Shown here piece after piece: positions 9,301 to 15,037 of a DNA stretch of 16,690 bases. Every line of letters begins with the position of its first letter. Within the stretch, counting starts at the first letter, position 1. The notes beneath the pieces are model-generated. The model saw only the letters and a program-made list of their open reading frames with translations. It did not search any database and was not told where the DNA came from. A program made the translations under genes and the position numbers. Source of the DNA: Chrysochromulina parva (lineage: Eukaryota > Haptophyta > Prymnesiales > Chrysochromulinaceae); NCBI GenBank assembly GCA_002887195.1, contig PJAB01001167.1, forward strand, positions 1 to 16,690, in the 5' to 3' direction.

Positions 9301-12300
9301 CGCGCGCGGCGGCACGTGCCCACGGCGGCGCGGGCGACGCGTCGATCTGCTTCGCGAGGTGAGATCACACGAGATCACACGAGATCACCCCTGGCCCCCG
9401 CCGAGCCCCCTGTCTACCTCTGCTGATTACCCTATGATTCCCTCCATTACCGTATGATGACCTCCATTACCGTATGATGACTTCCATTACCGTATGATGA
9501 CTTCCATTACCGTTTGATGACCTCCATTACCGTATGATGACCTCCATTACCGTTGTGGATCACCGCTCACCGAGGTGCCTGTCCGCTGCGTGTGCTCACC
9601 ACGGCGCTGCGTGTGCTCACCACGGCGCTCGCAGCTGCGTGTGCGTACTCGTCACCCTCCATCCGCGCTGCGGTGTGGTCACGAACGTGGTGACGAGTGC
9701 GGGCAGCGCCGAGAGCGTCGGCAGTCTGGTAGAGGCTCTCTATGAGTACGTCCGATTGCCTCCCTCATTAGTCTGATTGCCTCCCTCATCAGTCTGGTAG
9801 AGGCTCTCTATGAGTACGTCCGCCGTCGATTTGCCACGCTGATTGCCATGCTGATTGCCATGCTGATTGCCATGCTGATTGCCATGCTGATTGCCGTGCT
9901 GATTGCCGTGCTGATCGCATGCTGCTTGCCATGCTGAGCGCCATGATGAGTGCTTGCTGAGTGCCATGCTGATTGCCTCCCTCATCAGGTATGTCCGATC
10001 TCCCTCCGAGCCACTTTGCCGCATGGCGGGGCGTGCGCTGTGTGCCCTCTGCACCGAGCCCGCCGCGGCCACAGCACTGGTGAGTGGCCCGATCGCCTCC
10101 CTCATCAGTCTGATTGCCTCCCTCATCAGGCTGAGTGCATCCCTCATCAGTCTGATTGCCTCCCTCATTAGTCTGATTGCATCCCTCATCAGTCTGATGT
10201 CAAGCTATGGTGTGCCCATTGCCAAGTCTGATTGCCTCCCTCATCAGCCCGATTGCCTCCCTCATCAGGCCGATTGCCCCCCTCATCAGGTGAGCGGCCC
10301 GTCGCCACCGCTACTGACGATCTTGCACTCGCTACCCGCCGTCCTGGGCACCCCACCTTTCCTCTCCGACGGTGCCCTCGGCGCCTTGCATGCCGCCCTC
10401 GCGAGCTCCGTGCGCGAGGCGGCGCGGCATGCGCCCGGGACGGCGCCAGGCGCCGCGCCGGGCGAGGCGACCGAGCAGACCCTCCAAGCGCTCACCACGG
10501 CGCTCCTCGCCTACGCGGATGGACGATGGGACGCGCTCACCACGGCGCTCCACGGCGCTCTCAGTGCCACCGGCGCTGGTATGGAAAGCGCTCACCACGG
10601 CGCTGGGATGGGCGGCGGCGGCATGGGCGGCGGCGGCGGCGGCGCAGCAGCAGCAGCGAGCGTGCTTCCTAATTTGGTAAAGGAGGCAGCGAGCGTGCTT
10701 CGGCTCTACCGGCACGTGGTCGTGCAGCTCGGCGGTCGGAGATTGCAACCTCGCTTGATCTCGATGCTCCCTGCGATTCGAGCGTTGGTCGACGCCGCTG
10801 CGGCCGAGCAGGCGAGTCTCGTTAATTGCCTCTCATCTGGCCTCTGATGGCCTCTGATTACCACCGATTGCCACTGATGGCCTCTGATGGCCCTCTGATT
10901 GCCACTAATTGCCACTGATGGCCACTGATGGCCACTGATTGCCACTGATGAGCAGGCGAGGCTGTACGTCGCGACGGGCGCCGTGTTGGGCTACGCGCAT
11001 GCTACCGGTACGAAGGAGGCGCGCGCGCTCAGGACGGCGCGCACCGAGGCGCTCCGTTTGCTGATCGCGTGCGCTCATCATTATGAGGCGCCACCGCCGC
11101 CATCAACGGCTTCGTCAACGCCATCAACGGCGGCCCTCGGCGCTCCCGTCGATGCCGCCGCCGACGCTGCCGCCGGTGGCGGCGGCGGTGGCGGAGGCGG
11201 AGGTGGTGGTTATGGAGGAGGAGGCGGAGGCGGCGCTCGAGGCGGCGCTCGTGCGTTCACAGCTCGTGCGTTCACAGCTCTGGACGGTGCCGAGGCAGAA
11301 GCGGCGGCGGCGGCTGTGTTGCATCGACCTCCACGCTCGTCCAGCGAGAGAGAGCTTCATCGCAGCCATGCGGAGGGTGCCCAAGCACTCCTTCCACTGC
11401 TCTCGGGCTGGCTGCAGGTGATTGCATGCTAATGACCCCCCTGATTGCATGCTATAGTGCCCAAGCGCTCCTTCCACTGCTCTCGGGCTGGCTGCAGGTG
11501 ATTGCATGTGATTGCCTCTCTGAGTGCCACGCTGATGACCAACGATGACTGGTGACCAGATTACGATCATAATTACGCTGATGACCAACGATGACTGGTG
11601 ACCAGATTACGTCATAATTACGCTGATGACCAACGATGACTGGTGACCAGATTACGATCATTTCGTCACTGTGAACCATTGAGAGCGCACCCCTGTGGCG
11701 AGGCGCACGATGACGAACCCTGTGGCACCACTGACGAACCCTGTGGCACCACTGACGAACCCTGTGGCTCCACTGACGAACCCTGTGGCACCACTGACGA
11801 ACCCTGTGGCTCCACTGACGAACCCTGTGGCTCCACTGACGAACCCTGTGGCTCCACTGACGAACCCTCACGCCCCTGTGGTCGCACGGTCGCAGGAGCT
11901 TGTGCCTTTGTGCGCGCGTGAGCCAGCGGCCGTCCGTTCCCCACAGCTGATCAGCCTCGTCGCCGCCCTCTCGCCCGCCCTACCGGCGTCAGCCCTCGCC
12001 GCTGCCCTCGCTGCCCTCCTCGCCCCCTCGCTCGAGACGGCGCGCATCGAGGGCAGCCTCGCTGGCGCCGGCGCCGGCGCCGGTGGTGGCGGAGGAGGAG
12101 GCGGTGACGGAGGAGGAGGAGGCGGCGGCGGAGGAGGCGGCGGTGGAGGCGGCGGCGGCGGCGACGGAGGCAGCGGCGGGACGCACGCGGCGGCCGTGCT
12201 CTGCCTGTTGGAGAGTGCAGCGATCCGACATGACCATCCGATTGCGAGCGCCGCGCCTCCCGAGCTGCGTGCCGAGATCGGTGTGCAATCAGCTGATGGC

Positions 12301-13019
12301 CTTTGATTGCGATTCCAATTTGCGAGCCTGATCGCGCGTCAGAGTGCGTCCCTCTCCTCTCGATTGCATGCATCATCAGACCTCTCCTCTTGATTGCATG
12401 CTTCATCAGGAGTCGCGCTGCTCCAGCTGCTCGACACGCCCGACACGGCGCGGCGCGCCCTCTTCCTCGCCTACACCCTCGCGAGCACCGGAGCGCTGTC
12501 CCGGGCGCCCGAGCACGCGGCCGCACTGCTCGCACCGATGCGACGTGCCCTCGCTGCGCTCCCAACGGCAAGGGAGGTGAGTCTCGTTAATGACCTCTGA
12601 TGACTGCCCTCGCTGCGCTCCCAACGGCAAGGGAGGTGAGTCTCGTTAATGACCTCTGATGACTGCCCTCGCTGCACTCCCAACGGCAAGGGAGGTGAGT
12701 CTCGTTAATGACCTCTGATGACTGCCCTCGCTGCGCTCCCAACGGCAAGGGAGGTGAGTCTCGTTAATGACCTCTGATGACCTCTGATGACCTCTGATGA
12801 CCTCTGATGACCTCCCAACGGCTCCCTCAGGTGCGCGCGCTGTGCGTCGACGTGGGCGCCCTCCCTGAGACGGGCGACGGCGGCGCCGCGTTGTCCCGGG
12901 CAGCGTTGCATGCACGGTTCCTCGGCATGAGCGAGATCGCGTTCTCGCAGCTCGGGGAGCAGTTCTCTGTGGAATCGGAGGCGGAGCACGAGTGCTTCTG
13001 GCAGGCGGAGGCGGATTGA
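6375..13019 (+). CDS. XPO1: Exportin-1 (CRM1/XPO1)-like nuclear export receptor, 15 exons, divergent
   Basis: XPO1 is the importin-beta-family receptor that carries leucine-rich export signals out of the nucleus with RanGTP. My model: 6375-7233, 7474-7601, 7721-7927, 8271-8353, 8444-8573, 8838-8907, 9019-9106, 9188-9358, 9635-9745, 9989-10079, 10290-10811, 10956-11417, 11896-12280, 12410-12576, 12831-13019 (TGA); 1,220 residues against about 1,070 in animals and fungi. Exon 1 has the family pattern MAQADAAL..AREHPRPW and LVRLLRHDWPDGWPDF. Later XPO1 landmarks follow in order: VRLLCQRMPRP, VVHEDDVDEEVVEL, SWAL, LVEALYEYVR, VVVQLGG, LRTARTEALRLL, VPLCAREPAAV, EIGVALLQLLD, and the C-terminal VRALCVDVGALPE. 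Extra length is Gly-rich runs (exons 11, 12, 13) and low-complexity inserts. The frame is open back to an ATG at 6234, but homology favours 6375. Introns 6 and 11 are GC-AG. The least certain junction is the exon 9 start (9575 also keeps frame). XPO6 was considered and fits less well. Confidence 0.78.
7234..7473 (+). repeat. XPO1 intron 1: 22-nt minisatellite, bounded by a 20-nt direct repeat
   Basis: The intron is about ten 22-nt units of the form CACCTGATGGCCTCC + CTAATTG. The last 20 nt of exon 1 (7214-7233, ending CGTCTCGCAG) recur with one mismatch as the last 20 nt of the intron (7454-7473). The donor is CAG|GTGATT. Reading through meets an in-frame stop at 7292. Confidence 0.8.
7602..7720 (+). 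repeat. XPO1 intron 2: roughly 10-nt TCTGATKACG repeats
   Basis: The donor CAG|GTGCGA and acceptor CTGATTACAG|GTG bound 119 nt made largely of TGATGACGTC/TGATTACGTC steps. I see no flanking exon copy here. Confidence 0.7.
7928..8270 (+). repeat. XPO1 intron 3: 58-59-nt repeats, then a duplicated exon-4 start plus three 21-nt units
   Basis: The first part holds three copies, with period 58-59, of a unit containing CCAACGCATGCGAATACCC (7984, 8043, 8101). The second part, 8189-8209, is an exact 21-nt copy of the start of exon 4 (8271-8291), each preceded by ATCAG. Three 21-nt units ending CTCATCAG then lead to the true acceptor at 8270. Confidence 0.8.
8354..8443 (+). repeat. XPO1 intron 4: exon-5-start copy plus three 21-nt units
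   Basis: The 90-nt intron is 27 nt resembling the exon 5 start (21 of 25 positions, sharing GCTCGCCTGCTTCC), followed by exactly three 21-nt units of the GCTGATTGCCCCCCTCATCA + G type. The acceptor is TCATCAG|GTGGGA. Confidence 0.8.
8574..8837 (+). repeat. XPO1 intron 5: TGATTGCATGC repeats and two extra copies of the exon-5 end
   Basis: The 24-nt block ending in CTCCCTTCGGAGGTGCGCG occurs at 8557-8580 (exon 5 end plus donor), 8652-8675 and 8726-8749. An 11-nt TGATTGCATGC array (8581-8640) separates the first two. A pyrimidine-rich stretch ends at TAATTAG (8831-8837) before exon 6. Exon 5 could in principle end at any of the three copies; the first keeps the best XPO1 match. Confidence 0.7.
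8908..9018 (+). repeat. XPO1 intron 6: GC-AG intron starting with a copy of the next exon
   Basis: The intron opens GCACGCCACGACGCTCGCC and exon 7 opens GCACGCCCGACGCTCACC, the same sequence with one indel and one change. In addition, 8874-8905 of exon 6 is repeated at 8912-8943 in the intron (31 of 32). The GC donor is needed to keep frame between LLLHAG and TPDAHHGAPALLRAL. Confidence 0.65.
9107..9187 (+). repeat. XPO1 intron 7: 81 nt, begins with a copy of exon 8
   Basis: About 34 nt at the intron start (GTGCGCGCGC..CTGCCGTTACTC) match the exon 8 start at 9188 (GTGCGCGCGC..CTGCCGTTGCTC), apart from a 2-nt indel and three changes. The donor is GG|GTGCGC and the acceptor is CCCCACAG|GTGCGC. 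Confidence 0.75.
9359..9634 (+). repeat. XPO1 intron 8: GAGATCACAC x3, a 20-nt minisatellite and paired 14-mers
   Basis: The donor region holds GAGATCACAC steps (9358-9385). From 9433 to 9554 a 20-nt unit, CCTCCATTACCGTATGATGA, runs about six times. Two tandem 21-nt blocks with GTGCTCACCACGGCGCT follow (9590-9630). The acceptor is placed at GCTCGCAG (9634). CACCGAG at 9574 is the alternative and would add 20 residues in frame. Confidence 0.6.
9746..9988 (+). repeat. XPO1 intron 9: 12-nt GCTGATTGCCAT array and a 31-nt copy of the exon-9 end
   Basis: The 31-nt block spanning the exon 9 end and donor (9724-9754) recurs at 9792-9822. From 9838 about twelve units of GCTGATTGCCAT follow, and the intron ends CCTCCCTCATCAG. 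The intron start GTACGTCCGAT also resembles the exon 10 start GTATGTCCGAT. Confidence 0.75.
10080..10289 (+). repeat. XPO1 intron 10: eight 21-nt splice-site-like units, no in-frame stop
   Basis: The unit is CTGATTGCCTCCCTCATCAG plus one base. Eight copies run with a 34-nt interruption (about 10193-10226). The intron start GTGAGTGGCCCGATCGCC mirrors the exon 11 start GTGAGCGGCCCGTCGCC. The length, 210 nt, is a multiple of three and the frame stays open throughout. Confidence 0.8.
10812..10955 (+). repeat. XPO1 intron 11: GC-AG intron of GCCACTGATG/GCCTCTGATG repeats
   Basis: GAGCAG|GCGAG occurs at both ends: the donor side at 10806-10816 and the acceptor side at 10950-10960. The interior is about a dozen 9-11-nt steps of the GCCACTGATG kind. 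Confidence 0.75.
11418..11895 (+). repeat. XPO1 intron 12: duplicated exon end, 46-nt repeat x3, 21-nt minisatellite x8
   Basis: The 53 nt at 11377-11429 (exon 12 end plus donor) recur at 11457-11509 with one change. A 45-46-nt unit with GACTGGTGACCAGATTACG starts at 11531, 11577 and 11622. A 21-nt unit, TGACGAACCCTGTGGCWCCA + C, runs eight times from 11711 to 11870. The acceptor is GGTCGCAG|GAG. The donor could be at 11418 or 11498. Confidence 0.75.
12281..12409 (+). repeat. XPO1 intron 13: two 30-nt units ending TCATCAG
   Basis: Two copies (12351-12380 and 12381-12410) contain CCTCTCCTCT, GATTGCATGC and TCATCAG. The second supplies the acceptor TTCATCAG|GAGTCG. The donor is ATCG|GTGTGC, phase 1, which joins EIG to VALLQLLD. 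Confidence 0.7.
12547..12830 (+). repeat. End of exon 14 and XPO1 intron 14: 59-bp x4, then 10-bp CCTCTGATGA repeats
   Basis: A 59-bp unit holding the last 30 nt of exon 14 and the donor (GGGAG|GTGAGT) is repeated four times, starting at 12547, 12606, 12665 and 12724. The four donors at 12577, 12636, 12695 and 12754 are identical. CCTCTGATGA steps fill up to the acceptor CTCCCTCAG|GTGCGC at 12830. Confidence 0.85.
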
Positions 13020-14117
13020 TAGAGGTGGCGGGGAGGACGCACGGCACGAGTGCTTCTGGCTGCCGGAGACGTCGCGCCGTACCGAGCTCACAAACTTCTG
13101 TGTCTTGTGCGGGAAAACAGTAGTAAATTTTGTCCAAATTTCCCGTCAGACGACTTCATCAGCCCACCAGTATTTTCCGCCTCCCGCCCGTCACACCGAG
13201 GGACCACATTTGACCCAAAGGGGTAGGGGGAGGTATTCTTTCTGGATTCACACACTATCCCCACCACCTGATTTTGAACTCAGTGATTGACCCAAAGGGG
13301 TCGGGGGAGGTATTCTTTCTGGATTCACACACTATCCCCACCACCTGATTTTGAACTCAGTGCACTGTGTTGAAACACCATAGGGTAACTACCTGAGTAG
13401 TGAAAGTAACCCTCCCCCTAGGTCAAAATCTTGCGCCGTGGGACCTGTAGCAAGACCCTTTCGATTGCCGACGATCGCTCTCTCCCCGCTGATGCACTAC
13501 TGTAGACATGGATGCAAAATCATGGCAGTCCCTTAGCAGATCAGGCGCCTCGTCCTGAGGGTACCCCTGAGTAGTATCCATGCGCCCCGCCAACCTCTGG
13601 CGACCTGGGTCTCTCGTCCCAGGGCCGCCAAGTCCCAAGAAGGCGCGCACTTGTGGTCTAGAATGCACTGATTCACTCTCGTCTCACACACGCTTCCAGA
13701 CTCCAGGTTTTCCCCACAGGGAGGAATACCTAAATGGGCGTGCATGCTTGTGCATGCAACCGGGACACGCTTTCCGGTCCCTCACCGCATTCTCTACACG
13801 CACTCGTGGCTTTCTAGCGGCGGAGACAGGGCGCCCTCTGCCCCTGTCATCGCGGCCGTTGATGCAGACGCACGGTGCATGGCCAAAGGGCAGCACGCTG
13901 CCCTGGACGATGCAGAACGCAACACTCGGTGCGCGCGGAGCCTCGCCGCGTGAGGTCGCGCATACTGAGCGGCAGTGGCACATGCACGGTGGGAAGACAT
14001 CCCCCCCGCAGAGGCAGCGCCGCCGCTCATGAGGGGGAAGGCACGCTTCTTGCGGCTAGTCCGAGGGAGGCTCGCAGCTACTAGACGCAGCAGGGCAGCA
14101 GTTCCACGTCGAGCTGC
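13020..14117. other. Intergenic region with no supported gene
   Basis: No frame here shows a recognisable domain or a convincing coding pattern. Visible structure: a 16-nt repeat CACGAGTGCTTCTGGC shared with the end of the XPO1 coding region (12987-13002 and 13045-13060), a 77-bp tandem duplication (listed separately), a short hairpin CCTGGG..CCCAGG near 13601-13622, and GCATGC palindromes at about 13741-13758. Confidence 0.6.
13210..13362. repeat. 77-bp tandem duplication, two copies
   Basis: Copies at 13210-13285 and 13287-13362 each start TTGACCCAAAGGGGT and end TTTTGAACTCAGTG. I see one base difference (GTAGGG against GTCGGG). No coding frame is involved. Confidence 0.9.
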
Positions 14118-14524
14118 CACACCTCCACTCCCAGCAACAGACCCTGAGCGCAGCGAGCCGGGTGGAGCAGGCGTGAGGGGCAGGGGGGCGCTCAGCGGTG
14201 GGAGCACACGAGGGGCGCGCGGGGCGGGGCCTGAGCCGAGCGGTGCGGGAGGCTGCGGGTTCGAATCTCTCAGGGGAGCTACCAACATAAAAAAGGAGTC
14301 CAACAAAGAGTGACGAAAAACGGCGCGCAGCAATAGTCCATTTTCTCGTCGCCCCCCCTTGGATCGCACCCCAGCTGCGGGCACAAAGCCATGTGGAGGC
14401 ACGCCGGCAGAAAGTAGTTCCGATCCGTGAGCACACAGCCAAAGATCGCCTCGCCGTCCGCCGAGACGCAGCAGCACGGCGCCAGTGGCTTGCAGCAGGC
14501 GGCGCAGGGGCCACGGAAGTGCTT
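14118..14524 (-). repeat. Duplicated block, copy B (partner of 14632-15037)
   Basis: About 407 bp that match 14632-15037 at 514-bp offset. The ends, CACACCTCCACTCCCAGCAA and GGAAGTGCTT, are shared. The middle is near identical across the Cys-rich coding part. Copy B carries an insertion of about 43 bp (14230-14272) absent from copy A and has diverged downstream of the cysteine block. Confidence 0.85.
14230..14272. other. tRNA-like fragment inserted in copy B
   Basis: The insertion absent from copy A contains GGTTCGAATCT (14258-14268), close to the tRNA B box, and GAGCCGAGCGG (14233-14243), close to the D-arm A box of serine/leucine tRNAs. The spacing is far too short for a tRNA and no acceptor stem pairs, so this is at most a tRNA-derived or SINE remnant. 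Confidence 0.35.
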
Positions 14525-14665
14525 GACCTGCTCTGGCGTTCCGCAAGGCGTCCAGCCATCAAGAGGGCCTCCAACGCGGAACGGTGACTTGTTTAGCATC
14601 ATGCATAGCGACCCATTCGCATTCAACTTGTCACACCTCCACTCCCAGCAACAGACCCTGAGCAT
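14279..14665 (-). CDS. Orphan 128-residue Cys-rich protein or gene remnant sharing the LRR gene's tail domain
   Basis: ATG 14665 to TAG 14279 is open for 128 codons. The first half (CCWEWRCDKL, SPFRVGGPLDGWTPC) has no match in this window. From KHFRGPCAACCKPLAPCCC onward it is nearly identical to the C-terminal part of the LRR gene, through FGCVLTDRNYFLPACLHMAL and CPQLGCDP. It ends in an aromatic/Cys stretch (CCAPFFVTLCWTPFLCW) that could be a membrane segment. I do not recognise the domain. It may be a separate small gene, a distal exon of another transcript, or a decayed tandem duplicate. No LRR part precedes it. Confidence 0.4.
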   Translation of the reverse strand: MLRVCCWEWRCDKLNANGSLCMMLNKSPFRVGGPLDGWTPCGTPEQVKHFRGPCAACCKPLAPCCCVSADGEAIFGCVLTDRNYFLPACLHMALCPQLGCDPRGGDEKMDYCCAPFFVTLCWTPFLCW

Positions 14666-15037
14666 AGCGTGCCGGGTGGAGCAGGCGTGAGGGGCAGGGG
14701 TCGCTCAGCGATGGGAGCACACGAGGGGCACGGGGCGGGGCGAAGGGAGCTACCAGGCAAAATCATGATCGGTACTAGAGTCGCTTTTGTGTTGAAAGCA
14801 GCAAACAAAGAGATTGGAAAGCAAAGTGCCCAAGCACAGCCCCTTGCAATCCTCGTCCACAATGCCCCCCGTTGGATCGCACCCCAGCTGCGGGCACAAA
14901 GCCATGTGGAGGCACGCCGGCAGAAAGTAGTTCCGATCCGTGGGCACGCAGCCAAAGATCGCCTCGCCGTCCGCCGAGACGCAGCAGCACGGCGCCAGTG
15001 GCTTGCAGTAGTCGGCGCAGGGGCCGCGGAAGTGCTT
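14632..15037 (-). repeat. Duplicated block, copy A (3' end of the LRR gene)
   Basis: This copy contains the cysteine-rich C-terminal coding part and 3' flank of the LRR gene. See copy B at 14118-14524 for the comparison. Confidence 0.85.

Larger units (their letters stand above)
7891..10604 (+). repeat. Nine dispersed copies of the 14-mer GCTCACCACGGCGC
   Basis: Copies start at 7891, 8980, 9030, 9154, 9594, 9615, 10490, 10535 and 10590. Five are in exons (3, 7 and three in 11) and four in introns (6, 7 and two in 8). In coding copies the motif reads LTTAL in one frame and AHHGA in another. Confidence 0.85.

Noticed and set aside
7234..12830. CRISPR-like look of the short regular repeats
   Set aside because: Units are contiguous minisatellites without unique spacers, lie between exons of a eukaryotic gene, and have no cas genes nearby.
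6375..13019. Identification as exportin-6 in place of exportin-1
   Set aside because: The N-terminus resembles both, but LRTARTEALRLL, VPLCAREPAAV and the C-terminal VRALCVDVGALPE segment follow XPO1 order.
5759..13735. A shared TTTCCCCACAGGG..CCTAAA string at about 5759 and 13707
   Set aside because: Similarity is only about a dozen bases with different flanks; it could be chance or two unrelated acceptor-like sites.
13580..14032. A 150-codon plus-strand frame as a gene
   Set aside because: No domain, odd composition, no splice or promoter context; it looks like a chance open frame in GC-rich DNA.
14230..14285. A functional tRNA gene
   Set aside because: The T-arm pairs poorly, no anticodon arm fits between the boxes, and no matching 5' acceptor strand is present.
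13794..14574. Long minus-strand frames overlapping copy B
   Set aside because: They read the tRNA-like and duplicated DNA in frames that break the conserved cysteine block; the 14279-14665 frame preserves it.
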